DNA of 64,000 bases from NCBI RefSeq assembly GCF_002939705.1, contig NZ_MDCB01000004.1, positions 1,605-65,604 on the forward strand, given 5' to 3'. This stretch comes from Xanthomonas albilineans (lineage in GTDB: Bacteria > Pseudomonadota > Gammaproteobacteria > Xanthomonadales > Xanthomonadaceae). Position numbers and translations under genes: made by a program. The stretch's first letter is position 1, and each line of letters opens with the position of its first letter. Shown here one piece after another: positions 1-8,236 of the stretch. The notes beneath the pieces are model-generated. The model was not told the origin of the DNA. It saw only the letters and a list, made by a program, of their open reading frames with translations, and made no database searches.

Positions 1-344
1 GCTTGTGCGATGACGGCGTCTAGCGCGTTTAAGCTGATTGGTGCCTTGCCCTGCACATACTTGCTGTTTTTGCGAGTGCGTGACTCGGCGTGTTCGATGA
101 CGGCATCTAGCGCTTTTTCGCTGATTGGCGCCCTGCCTGGCAAACCCAACGCCTTGTAGCCCTCGAAAGCGATGTTCCAGGTGTTGCGGGTTTGCTTGAT
201 AAGTGCGCGTTTGACCATTGCATCAAGCACTTTTTTGCGCGCGCTGCCGTTAAGGTTGTCGGGAAACCACGTGATCTTGCCCTCGGTGTGCTCATGGGCA
301 TGGACCAAGATGGCGTGCTGGGCGGGGGTGAGCTGGATGGTCAT
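1..344 (-). CDS. DUF3489-family protein, 3' end outside window
   Basis: The minus-strand frame is open from ATG at 344 to the left edge, so about 114 residues are visible and the gene is cut. A strong GAGGAGG ribosome site at about 351-357 fixes the start. The N terminus (MTIQLTPAQHAIL, then KITWFPDN and ARKKVLDAM) matches the DUF3489 family of small phage and proteobacterial proteins, whose function is unknown to me. A stretch reading APISxxALDAVI occurs twice, at bases about 4-50 and 92-138, so part of the gene has been tandemly duplicated. It points away from the late genes, which fits a prophage early or accessory gene. Confidence 0.7.
   Translation of the reverse strand, partial: MTIQLTPAQHAILVHAHEHTEGKITWFPDNLNGSARKKVLDAMVKRALIKQTRNTWNIAFEGYKALGLPGRAPISEKALDAVIEHAESRTRKNSKYVQGKAPISLNALDAVIAQ
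4..138. repeat. Imperfect direct repeat inside the DUF3489 gene
   Basis: Bases about 4-50 and 92-138 share the segments GATGACGGC, TCTAGCGC and GCTGATTGG in the same order. The period is 88 bp, so the copies encode the same motif (APIS..ALDAVI..A) only because the reading frame is shared through a shift of about 29 codons. The divergence between copies suggests an old duplication. Confidence 0.7.
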
Positions 345-452
345 TTGAATCCTCCTCGACGTGTTGGTTGGTGATCGCATGAACGCTCCAATCACCTAAA
401 AAGCCAAGTAGTTTTTGCACATTTTTTTGCTTATTTTTTGAACAGGCCATCA

Positions 453-818
453 ATGCCCAGCAAAGCCCCCACACCCTGCCGCCACCCTGGTTGCGGCAAG
501 CTGGTTTCGGATGGTTCTGGCTACTGCGCCGATCATCAACGTGACAAGGTGGGTTGGCACAAAGACCAGCGCAATGCACATCAGCGTGGCTACGGCGCGA
601 AGTGGCAAAAACTGCGCGCCCTCGTCATGCGCCGCGATCAAGGACTGTGCCAGCCATGCAAACAATCAGCACGCCTGACGCCAGCCGTGGCAGTGGACCA
701 CATCGTTCCAAAGTCGCAGGGTGGCACCGATCATCCAAACAACTGCCAGGCGATCTGCCATCGCTGTCACGCACTCAAGACGGCATTGGAATCGCATCAT
801 GGACGCAGAGATATTTGA
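453..818 (+). CDS. HNH endonuclease
   Basis: This 121-residue protein has the classic phage HNH layout. It has an N-terminal Cys/His pair set (CRHPGC, then CADH), a CQPC zinc pair, the core AVDHIVPKSQGG, and a terminal NCQAICHRCHALK. HNH nucleases encoded just upstream of terminase genes commonly take part in cos cleavage and DNA packaging with the terminase and portal, so that role is likely here. The ATG at 453 is chosen; an in-frame TTG at 438 would add five residues. The ribosome site is weak. The gene stands apart from the terminase genes because the mini-CRISPR array lies between them. Confidence 0.88.
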   Translation: MPSKAPTPCRHPGCGKLVSDGSGYCADHQRDKVGWHKDQRNAHQRGYGAKWQKLRALVMRRDQGLCQPCKQSARLTPAVAVDHIVPKSQGGTDHPNNCQAICHRCHALKTALESHHGRRDI

Positions 819-868
819 TGAAAGAAAACCTGGACAGATGCATAATGACAACGGTCATGGCATGCTCG

Positions 869-1017
869 ATTCACTGCCGTGTAGGCAGCTCAGAAAATGC
901 GTCCCGCTGAATTCGCGCCAGAGCAGATCGTTCACTGCCGTGTAGGCAGCTCAGAAATTGTGGCAGGAGGCCCAGGAACTGGCGAACGAGTTCACTGCCG
1001 CATAGGCAGCTCAAGCA
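869..1017 (+). CRISPR. Three-repeat mini-CRISPR array of type I-F appearance, no cas genes
   Basis: Repeats lie at 869-896, 930-957 and 990-1017, each 28 nt. They begin GTTCACTGCCG, contain TAGGCAGCTCA and (copies 1 and 2) end AGAAA. They fold on the CTGCC/GGCAG stem, which is the type I-F (Ypest) repeat pattern. Copy 1 starts with A instead of G. Copy 3 is degenerate (CGCA in the loop, AAGCA at the end), as expected for the distal end of an array read on the plus strand. Spacer 1 (897-929) is 33 nt and spacer 2 (958-989) is 32 nt. No cas genes are within the window, so the array would have to use Cas proteins supplied elsewhere. Confidence 0.87.
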
Positions 1018-1126
1018 ATGCTCGGGGCATCAACCGGACCCGATCCTGGGTAGGGGGGTCAAATCCTTGCGATGCAATCGCAAAAGACCGCTCGCCCCCT
1101 CAATTTTTCTCGCGTGCAAAATGAAA

Positions 1127-1146
1127 CAGGGGGGGGGTCCCCCCTG
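1127..1146 (+). promoter_or_regulatory. G-run hairpin immediately before the small-terminase ribosome site
   Basis: CAGGGGGG pairs with CCCCCCTG across a GGGT loop, giving eight G:C-rich pairs. The stem ends two bases before the AAGGA ribosome site of the gene starting at 1159. Nine consecutive G residues make it prone to slippage. It could modulate terminase translation or end upstream transcripts, but there is no T-run, so its role is unproven. Confidence 0.4.
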
Positions 1147-1158
1147 CAAGGAATCAAC

Positions 1159-1620
1159 ATGGCCGGACGCAAGCGTCTTCCCACCACCGTCAAGCAGATC
1201 AAAGGCACGCTGCAAAAGTGCCGCACCAATCTAGGCGAACCCAAGCCACAAGGTGATCTGACAGAGCCACCCGACTATATGAGCGAGGGTGCAAAGTCAG
1301 CCTGGCGCTACGCGCTGGAATGCGCGCCACCACATCTGCTCAAGCGCCTGGACATGTCGGTGCTGGAAGTGTGGGCCTGCGCCGCTGATCTGTATCGCAA
1401 GGCACAGACCGGCATCAACAAGAGCGGATTGCTATTGAAGGCACCTAACACCGGTGTGCCGATGCAGTCACCGTATCTGTCCATCGCCAACAAGCAGGCG
1501 CAGATCATGACCAAGGCGGCAACCGAGATGGGTTTTACGCCGGCATCCCGCTCGCGTGTCAGCCTGCCCATGGAGACCGCTGAAGACGCCCTGGACCCTT
1601 GGGCGGACATCGTCGGGTAG
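1159..1620 (+). CDS. Phage terminase small subunit, P27 family
   Basis: The 153-residue protein begins MAGRKRLPTTVKQIKGT, the usual opening of P27-type small terminases, and ends with the charged tail common in the family. It would bind phage DNA and recruit the large subunit at the portal. The ATG at 1159 follows AAGGA at about seven bases. An upstream in-frame start at 1072 would run through the G-run hairpin and is rejected. The 3' end lies close to or overlaps the large-subunit gene, as is usual for a packaging operon. Confidence 0.9.
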   Translation: MAGRKRLPTTVKQIKGTLQKCRTNLGEPKPQGDLTEPPDYMSEGAKSAWRYALECAPPHLLKRLDMSVLEVWACAADLYRKAQTGINKSGLLLKAPNTGVPMQSPYLSIANKQAQIMTKAATEMGFTPASRSRVSLPMETAEDALDPWADIVG

Positions 1621-3343
1621 GCACGCGATAGCAACCTCCCATTACGCCAGGATCGCCTATCGCTATGCCGAAGCCGTGGTCGCCGGCGACATCCTGGCCT
1701 GCCGCTGGGTGCAACGTGCCTGCCAACGCCAACTGGACGACCTGGCGCGCTACACCGGCAAAGCCAGTCCCTACCGCTTCAATCCGAAGCTGAAGGACAG
1801 CAAGCAAGGCCGCACATTTTTGCCAGCCGACAACCTGTGCGCCTTCATCGAACGGCTGCCGCACGTCAAAGGTCCACTGGCTGGCGCATCGATCCAGTTG
1901 GAACCATGGCAGGTGTTCATCCTCTCCACCGTATTCGGTTGGGTGCGGCCCGATGGCAAGCGACGGTTTCGTCGCTCCTACATCGAGGTGCCGCGCGGTA
2001 ATGCCAAGTCCACGTTATCCTCGGCGGTGAGTCTGTACATGCTCACCGCCGACGGCGAGGGCGGCGCCGAGGTGTACAGCCTGGCCACCACGCGCGACCA
2101 GGCGCGCATCGTGTTCGGCGACGCACAGACCATGGCGCGACGCAGCGCCGGGTTCCGCAACCGCTTCTCGGTAAACGTTGGCGCCCACAACATGCACGTG
2201 CTGGCCAGCGGCTCCAAGTTCGAAGCGTTGTCAGCCGAGGGATCGACGCTGGATGGACTCAACATCCACTTCGGCTGCATCGACGAACTGCATGCCCACA
2301 AGACGCGCACGGTCTACGACGTCGTCGAAACCGGCATGGGTAAACGTGACAACTCGCTGCTGTGGGTGATCACCACCGCCGGCAGCAACCGCGCCGGCAT
2401 CTGCTATGAGGTGAGGACCTTCGTTACCAAGCTGCTCGACGGCGTGATCCAGGACGACACCCAGTTCGGGATCATCTACGGCCTGGATGAGGGAGATAGC
2501 TGGGACACCGAGCAGGCGCTGATCAAGGCCAATCCGAACTGGGGCATCTCGGTACGTCCGGAGGTGCTGGGACCGCTGCAGGCCAAGGCCATGCAACTGC
2601 CCAGCGCCATCAACAACTTCAAGACCAAGCACCTCAACGAATGGGTCAACGCCCACACCGCGTGGATGGACATGCGCGCCTGGGATGCATGCGCTGACTC
2701 TACCCTGGACCTGGATGACTTCGATGGGCAACCATGTTGGATCGGCCTGGATCTGGCCAGCAAGACAGACATCGCCGCACTCATGGTGCTGTTCCAACAC
2801 CCGCACATCGCCGATGCCTACGCGGTATTCGGCAAGTATTACCTGCCCGAGGACACGGTCCAGGCCGCCGGCAACAGCCAATATCCCGGCTGGATGCGTA
2901 GCGGACGGCTGACGGTCACCGTGGGCAATGTGATCGATTTTAGTTGGATCGAGGCGGACCTGACTCAGATGGCCTCGCGTTTTGAAATCCAGGCCGTGGC
3001 CTTCGATCCGTTCCAGGCCACGCAGTTGTCCACGCGGATGCTGGCAGAAGGTCTGCCGATGATCGAAGTGCGCCCAACGGTACTCAATTTTTCAGAGCCG
3101 ATGAAAACCCTGGAGGCGCTGGTGCTGCAGAAAAAACTCGTCCATGACGGCGACCCGGTGCTGGCGTGGATGGCCAGCAATGTCGTCGCGCACCTGGACG
3201 CGAAGGACAACATCTATCCACGTAAGGAGCGACCAGAGAACAAGATCGATGGCATCGTCGCCCTGATCATGGCGTTCTCGCGCGCGATCAAGCCTGGAGA
3301 CGGCATCGTCATCGACAGCAGTTACCAATTGATGGTGTTGTGA
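1556..3343 (+). CDS. Phage terminase large subunit
   Basis: The ATPase half shows a Walker A-like PRGNAKST at about residues 146-153 and a Walker B region CIDELHAHK near 242. The nuclease half shows GLDLASKTDIAAL near 396-408 and AFDPFQATQL near 483, the acidic residues of an RNase H-like fold. It pumps DNA into the prohead and cuts it. The length is normal for HK97-type terminases. The true start is unclear: GTG at 1556 overlaps the small subunit by 65 bases, and the conserved-looking N terminus (IATSHYARIAYRYAEAV) begins at an ATA codon at 1628 where an ATG would be expected. The stop shares one base with the portal start. Confidence 0.93.
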   Translation: MSACPWRPLKTPWTLGRTSSGRHAIATSHYARIAYRYAEAVVAGDILACRWVQRACQRQLDDLARYTGKASPYRFNPKLKDSKQGRTFLPADNLCAFIERLPHVKGPLAGASIQLEPWQVFILSTVFGWVRPDGKRRFRRSYIEVPRGNAKSTLSSAVSLYMLTADGEGGAEVYSLATTRDQARIVFGDAQTMARRSAGFRNRFSVNVGAHNMHVLASGSKFEALSAEGSTLDGLNIHFGCIDELHAHKTRTVYDVVETGMGKRDNSLLWVITTAGSNRAGICYEVRTFVTKLLDGVIQDDTQFGIIYGLDEGDSWDTEQALIKANPNWGISVRPEVLGPLQAKAMQLPSAINNFKTKHLNEWVNAHTAWMDMRAWDACADSTLDLDDFDGQPCWIGLDLASKTDIAALMVLFQHPHIADAYAVFGKYYLPEDTVQAAGNSQYPGWMRSGRLTVTVGNVIDFSWIEADLTQMASRFEIQAVAFDPFQATQLSTRMLAEGLPMIEVRPTVLNFSEPMKTLEALVLQKKLVHDGDPVLAWMASNVVAHLDAKDNIYPRKERPENKIDGIVALIMAFSRAIKPGDGIVIDSSYQLMVL

Positions 3344-4641
3344 TGGGACGCCTTGCCGATTTTCTCGGCCATTTCGGTCGCACGCGCGCTGATGCGAACG
3401 ACCGCAGCGCATGGGGGTCGTTCTGGTTCGAGCCGGTCACCCTGCGAACCACCAGTGGTGCACGCATCTCGAGCGAGTCGGCGCTGCGCCTGTCCGCTGT
3501 CTATGCCTGCGTGCGTATCCTCGCCGAAAGCATGGCGTCCTTGCCTTTCATCCTGTACCGACCGAACCACAGCGGCGGCAAGGTGGAGGTGACCGATCAC
3601 TGGTTGTACCGGCTATTCCACATCCGCCCGAATCGGTATCAGAACCCGTTCGAGTGGCGCGAAATGCTCATGGGCCACCTGGCGCTGCGTGGCAATGCGT
3701 TCTGTCGCATCGTCGGTAATGCGGCGGGCCAGATCACCGATCTGATCCCCATCCACCCGGATCGGGTCAGCCTGGTGCTCTCCAACACCCAGGCCGATGA
3801 ATACAGCTACCGCATCATCGACCGCATCGGCAATCAGACCATTCTGCCGCGCGGCGCTGTCTGGCATCTGCGAGGGCTGTCCTCCGACGGCATGATCGGT
3901 CTGTCGCCTATCGAGATGGCGCGCGAGAGTGTTGGCCTGGCGCTCACCGCCCAGGAATACGGCTCACGCTTTTTTGCCAACGATGCCAAACCCACTGGCG
4001 GCTGGATCGAATACCCCGGCACCTTCAAGGACAAACCCGCTCGCGACAACTTCCGAGAGTCTTACCAACACGCGCAGGGCGCGATGAACCGCGGCAAGCT
4101 GCTGGTCCTGGAAGCTGGGATGAAGTACCACGAGGTCGGCGTGACCAACAAGGAAGCGCAATTTCTGGAACTGCGCAAATTTCAGGTCACCGACATTGCA
4201 CGCTTGTTCCGTGTTCCGCCGCACATGATTGCGGACCTGGATCGGGCAACCAACAACAACATCGAACAGCAGTCCATTGAGTTCGTCCGCTACACCATGC
4301 GTCCCTGGGCCGAGCGTTGGGAAGCCAGCATCCGCGCCGAGCTGATGCTCGATGAGGACAACATGGACTGCGAATTCGATTTCGCGGCCTTGATGCGCGG
4401 TGACGCCAACAGCCGGGCGACTTACTACTCGGCGATGGTCAGCATGGGGGCGCTCACCCGCAATGAGGTCCGCGTGGCCGAGAACTACGCACCGCTGCCA
4501 GGGCTGGACGAGCCCTTGGTGGCGCTCAACATGGGCGCCACCGGTCCCAATCAGCAGCCCACACCGACACAAGCGCCGCCGGATGACGACAACGCCGAGC
4601 CCAGCAAGATCAACGAACAAGACGACGACGATGAAACGTGA
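3343..4641 (+). CDS. Phage portal protein, HK97 family
   Basis: This 432-residue protein has the family features: an N-terminal segment followed by SAVYACVRILAESMASLP, a central NAFCRIVG and IPIHPDRV region, and the LFRVPPHMIADLDRATNNNIEQ segment near residues 285-310. It forms the dodecameric ring at the capsid vertex through which DNA passes. The start ATG overlaps the large-terminase stop by one base. The last 30 residues are acidic and rich in Gln, Pro and Asp, probably disordered. Confidence 0.95.
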   Translation: MGRLADFLGHFGRTRADANDRSAWGSFWFEPVTLRTTSGARISSESALRLSAVYACVRILAESMASLPFILYRPNHSGGKVEVTDHWLYRLFHIRPNRYQNPFEWREMLMGHLALRGNAFCRIVGNAAGQITDLIPIHPDRVSLVLSNTQADEYSYRIIDRIGNQTILPRGAVWHLRGLSSDGMIGLSPIEMARESVGLALTAQEYGSRFFANDAKPTGGWIEYPGTFKDKPARDNFRESYQHAQGAMNRGKLLVLEAGMKYHEVGVTNKEAQFLELRKFQVTDIARLFRVPPHMIADLDRATNNNIEQQSIEFVRYTMRPWAERWEASIRAELMLDEDNMDCEFDFAALMRGDANSRATYYSAMVSMGALTRNEVRVAENYAPLPGLDEPLVALNMGATGPNQQPTPTQAPPDDDNAEPSKINEQDDDDET

Positions 4642-5566
4642 CATGCGGGGAGAACTGCTGCTGGCCGAGTTCCTGACCACCCCCTGGGCCTTGATGCCCG
4701 AGCGCCTGCATGCGCTCAGTGCCGTGTTTGACCGTTGGAGCAAGCATGCGCCGGTCGCTGACGACCTCCTCGAGCGCGTGATGGCAGACCGCCAGGCACG
4801 TCAGATCAAACGTCAAAGTGCGCAATCGGTGTCAGGCGATGGCATCGCTGTGCTGCCGCTGTATGGCGTGGTGACCCAGCGCGGCAACATGGTCGAGGAT
4901 GTGTCTGGCCCTGGCACCACCAGCACGCAGTTGCTTGGCGCCGCCTTGCGCCAGGCGCTCGCCGATGACAAGGTCAGTCAGATCCTGATCGACATCGATA
5001 GTCCCGGCGGCAGCGTCTACGGTGTTGCCGAACTGGCAGACCAGATTCAGTCGGCGCGCTCGACCAAGCCGGTCGTGGCAGTGGCCAACAGCCTGGCCGC
5101 CAGCGCGGCCTACTGGATCGGCTGCGCCGCTGGGGAGTTCTACGTCACCCCCGGCGGCGAAGTCGGCTCCATCGGTGTGTGGCAAGCGCACTTCGACTAT
5201 TCGCAGGCACTGGCCGCTGACGGCGTCACACCGACCTTGATCTCGGCTGGCAAGTACAAGGTTGAAGGCAATCCATACGGACCTCTGGACGAGCAAGCGC
5301 TTGGCTTTATGCAATCGCGCGTGGATGACTACTACGGCGCCTTCACCAAAGCCGTCGCCAAGGGGCGTGGCCAGCCGATTGCCAGCGTGCGCGATGGCAT
5401 GGGTCAGGGCCGTGTGCTGGGCGCCGACGCGGCGCTGGCGCAAAAGATGGTCGATGGCATCGCGACCTTCGATGACGTGATCGCGATGATGCAAAAACGT
5501 GGTCGCGCACAGGGCCGCGCCACATCCCGCCTCACCCAAGCCAGGAACACGCTGGCCTTGATGTGA
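4631..5566 (+). CDS. Phage S49-family (SppA/Clp-like) capsid maturation protease
   Basis: The 311-residue protein carries the S49 fold: DIDSPGGSV near residues 118-126, then AAS(158)AAYW containing the nucleophile, then SAGK(208)YK containing the expected general-base lysine. The 50-residue spacing is close to that of bacterial SppA enzymes. It would cleave the capsid scaffold domain during head maturation. The gene overlaps the portal gene by 11 bases if ATG 4631 is used; ATG 4643, two bases past the portal stop, is equally possible. The following capsid gene still encodes a long N-terminal delta-like domain, the likely substrate. Confidence 0.92.
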   Translation: MKRDMRGELLLAEFLTTPWALMPERLHALSAVFDRWSKHAPVADDLLERVMADRQARQIKRQSAQSVSGDGIAVLPLYGVVTQRGNMVEDVSGPGTTSTQLLGAALRQALADDKVSQILIDIDSPGGSVYGVAELADQIQSARSTKPVVAVANSLAASAAYWIGCAAGEFYVTPGGEVGSIGVWQAHFDYSQALAADGVTPTLISAGKYKVEGNPYGPLDEQALGFMQSRVDDYYGAFTKAVAKGRGQPIASVRDGMGQGRVLGADAALAQKMVDGIATFDDVIAMMQKRGRAQGRATSRLTQARNTLALM

Positions 5567-5606
5567 CGTACCCACTGTCCGGTATCGCCGGTCAGAACCA
5601 ACGCAC

Positions 5607-5638
5607 AGCCGCTTGAGGGAAGCCTCGGCGGCTTTTTT
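5607..5638 (+). terminator. Rho-independent terminator-like hairpin between protease and capsid genes
   Basis: AGCCGC pairs with GCGGCT, and an inner TGAGG pairs with CCTC around GAAG; TTTTTT follows. It splits the head operon just before the capsid gene. It may act as a partial terminator or as an RNA-processing site that adjusts capsid expression. A weaker ACCC/GGGT hairpin with a T-run follows at 5660-5676. Confidence 0.75.
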
Positions 5639-5695
5639 ATACCCGCACCGGTGATGCTCACCCGCACGGGTTTTTTCATTTGGAGAACCCGCAAA

Positions 5696-7081
5696 ATGAG
5701 CAAACACCTACGAGAACTCCAGGCCAAGAAGGCCAAGCTCGTCAAGGACGCCCGCGCCTTGACCGAAGGCGCCGCCGCCGAAAACCGCGATCTGACCGCA
5801 GAGGAGGCCAGTCACTTCGACGCACTACGCGCGCAGATCGAAACAGCGTCTGCCGCCATCGACCGGGAGATGAGTCTGGTGGCCGAGGAGGCACGCTCGG
5901 CCAGCGTCGTGGTGGCGTGGGCATCAAACGGTGCCGCGCCGCCGTCTCCTGCTGCCGTCAGCGTGCCGACAGGAGGGAGCATCATCAGCGTCAGCGACAA
6001 CCGAGAACTCGACCCCCGGCGCGGGTTTGCCAGCGTCGGCGAGTTCCTCAAATCCGTGCGACAAGCCGAGAGCGCACGTCGCTCAGGCGGCCTGGTCGAC
6101 GAGCGGCTGCTGGTGGGGTCCGGGATCGGCGCCATCGCTCCCGGACTGGCAGCCAATGAATCGGCGGGTGTGGACGGCGGCTTTGCCATACCGCCGCAGT
6201 TTTCGCAGGACATCTTCACCCTCTCGCTGGGCGAGGACGGTCTGCTGCCCATGACCGACAACGTCGAGATCTCTGGCAACAGCATGTCCTTCCCGAAGGA
6301 CGAAACCACGCCGTGGGGATCGAACGGCGTGCGCGCCTATTGGCAAGGTGAAGCATCCGTGGCCCAGGCCACCAAGCCGCAACTGGGCCTGACCACCCTG
6401 CGACTCAAAAAGCTCATGGCCCTGGTGCCGATCACCTCCGAGTTGCTGGAGGACACAAACGCACTCACCTCCTATCTGCCGCAGCAAATCGCCGAACGCA
6501 TCCGCTGGAAGACCAACGAGGCCATCCTCAACGGTCAAGGCGATGGCGTTCCACTGGGCGCCTTCCAGTCCGGCGCGGTGATCACCGTGCCCAAGGAGCA
6601 GAATCAGGCCAGCCAGACCTTGTCGCTGGAGAACCTGCTCAACATGCAGTCGCGCTTCATGCCCGGCTCGGAGAACAGGGGCGTATGGATCATCAACAAG
6701 TCGGTCCAGCCCAAGCTCTACGGCATCACCTGGAACGGCATGCCGGCATTCATGCCCATTGGCTACCAGATCAACCTCGGCGGCTCACTCACCCAGGTGC
6801 AGCGCAATACATTGCTGGGAATGCCGGTGATCTTCTCCCAGCACCCTGCACCGCTCTCCAGTCAAGGTGACGTGCTGCTGGTGGACCTGCGGTACTACCA
6901 CACGATCACCAAGGCCGGCGGCCTGCAGACCGCCACCAGCATGCATCTGTACTTCGATGCCGATGCGGTGGCCTTCCGCACGACCTTCCGGATGGATGGG
7001 CAAAGCAAGATCGCACAGGCCGTCGCACCCGCGAAGGGTGCGGCCACGCTCTCGCCCTTTGTCCAGCTCGGCGCGCGCTGA
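5696..7081 (+). CDS. Phage major capsid protein, HK97 family
   Basis: The 461-residue protein joins a charged, coiled-coil-like delta region (residues 1 to about 75, rich in Lys, Glu and Ala) to an HK97-fold shell domain. In the shell domain GGFAIPPQF is near 160, WQGEASVAQATKPQLG near 217, and a C-terminal FRTTFRMDGQ. The delta part is presumably removed by the upstream S49 protease. ATG 5696 follows a GGAG site. A linker rich in Ala, Pro, Ser and Val separates the two parts. Confidence 0.95.
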   Translation: MSKHLRELQAKKAKLVKDARALTEGAAAENRDLTAEEASHFDALRAQIETASAAIDREMSLVAEEARSASVVVAWASNGAAPPSPAAVSVPTGGSIISVSDNRELDPRRGFASVGEFLKSVRQAESARRSGGLVDERLLVGSGIGAIAPGLAANESAGVDGGFAIPPQFSQDIFTLSLGEDGLLPMTDNVEISGNSMSFPKDETTPWGSNGVRAYWQGEASVAQATKPQLGLTTLRLKKLMALVPITSELLEDTNALTSYLPQQIAERIRWKTNEAILNGQGDGVPLGAFQSGAVITVPKEQNQASQTLSLENLLNMQSRFMPGSENRGVWIINKSVQPKLYGITWNGMPAFMPIGYQINLGGSLTQVQRNTLLGMPVIFSQHPAPLSSQGDVLLVDLRYYHTITKAGGLQTATSMHLYFDADAVAFRTTFRMDGQSKIAQAVAPAKGAATLSPFVQLGAR

Positions 7082-7111
7082 ACCCACATCCCTCACACAC
7101 AAGGACATTCC

Positions 7112-7567
7112 ATGCACTCTCCCAATACCAAGGGGTCGGAGCAATTGGCCATTGCGGGCAGCACTGGCCCCGTCAACGCCAATACTGCGCAAACCGACTG
7201 GATCGCTGTCAGCAACCTCCATCGCCTGCTGGCATTGATCGTCGTCGGCGCCAACGTGGGCGGCGTGCTGAACGCACAGCTGCTGCAAGCACTCGACGCC
7301 ACAGGCACCAACGCCAAACCAATCACTGCCGCCAACGGCCAGGCCAAAGCGCTGACGCCGATCACCATCGGCAATGCGGCAAACCTGCAGGCGCTGATCG
7401 ATTGCTCGGTCGATGAACTCGACACCAACAACGGCTATGCCTTCGTGCAATTGCAAATCGCACTGTCCTCCGCCGGCCCCATCGCCGGTTTGCTGTTAGG
7501 CATCCATCCACGCTTCGAACCGGCCAGCGATCTCAACGCTGCATCCGTGTTGCAGATCATCGGCTGA
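7112..7567 (+). CDS. Phage protein of unknown function after the capsid gene (possible decoration protein)
   Basis: The 151-residue protein starts at ATG 7112 behind an AAGGA site. I do not recognise a named family. It is rich in Ala, Asn, Leu and Ile, contains the segment LLALIVVGANVGGVLNAQLLQAL (broken by polar residues, so not clearly transmembrane), and has only one cysteine. Its position directly after the capsid gene is where many phages encode a capsid decoration or head-stabilising protein. That is inference from gene order only. Confidence 0.65.
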   Translation: MHSPNTKGSEQLAIAGSTGPVNANTAQTDWIAVSNLHRLLALIVVGANVGGVLNAQLLQALDATGTNAKPITAANGQAKALTPITIGNAANLQALIDCSVDELDTNNGYAFVQLQIALSSAGPIAGLLLGIHPRFEPASDLNAASVLQIIG

Positions 7568-7633
7568 TCTTGGATCTGCCCTCATCCACACCGTTTTCCC
7601 CAACCGCTCCACCCTTATCAGAGGAGTTTTTCC

Positions 7634-8236
7634 ATGGACCTGATCCGCTATTTCACCGACTTCTTCCACATCAACGGCGCAGGCGTGCAATGCGTCAAGT
7701 ACGCCAAGGGCCAGACCTACGCTGCCAATGACGAAACCCTCGCTCACGTCGAAGCCGGACACGCTCAGATCGTGGTGATCGATGTCACCGCCACACGCAC
7801 CGACACCCCACAGACCGACCAAAGCCCAGCGCAGGAATCGGTGCCGCAGCCCGCCAACGACACCGACACCTCGGCACAAACAGCCGCAGCAACGCCTGGT
7901 CAAGCCACTGACAGTAGCGCCACTGCCGACGGCATTGCTGGTACCGCCGACACGACCGCAGCCAATGACCCAAGTGCCACAGAGCCCACCTCGGCGACAA
8001 CGCCGTGTGCTGATTCCACCGCGGTGACGAACCCGACGGCAATCGCCAACACGACGCTCCCGGTTGCAACCGACACGGCGTGCGTCACCGCCGAGGTGGC
8101 AGTGTCTGCACCGGTCAACACGCAGGCCACGGATGCATCAACGAGCGCACCACCGGTCGCTGCAACTGTACCGACCGATCTGCCTGCCACCACGCCACCG
8201 GATGCCGCTTCGGCAAGCACTGACACCCCAGGCTGA
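7634..8236 (+). CDS. Phage head-region protein with a long Ala/Thr/Pro-rich disordered tail
   Basis: The first 55 residues (MDLIRYFTDFFHINGAGVQC onward) form a compact segment. The remaining 145 residues are almost entirely Ala, Thr, Pro, Ser, Asp and Val with no folded-domain pattern. ATG 7634 follows GAGGAG. The low-complexity tail could be a capsid or neck surface extension or a glycosylation substrate. It resembles in composition the C-terminal tail of the gene at 10492 in the same prophage. The stop overlaps the next start (TGATG). Function is unknown. Confidence 0.7.
   Translation: MDLIRYFTDFFHINGAGVQCVKYAKGQTYAANDETLAHVEAGHAQIVVIDVTATRTDTPQTDQSPAQESVPQPANDTDTSAQTAAATPGQATDSSATADGIAGTADTTAANDPSATEPTSATTPCADSTAVTNPTAIANTTLPVATDTACVTAEVAVSAPVNTQATDASTSAPPVAATVPTDLPATTPPDAASASTDTPG

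Noticed and set aside
1072-1158. Upstream start for the small terminase
   Set aside because: It would include the G-run hairpin and non-conserved residues; ATG 1159 has a proper ribosome site.
5660-5676. Second terminator before the capsid gene
   Set aside because: Only four base pairs in the stem; mentioned with the stronger hairpin but not listed separately.
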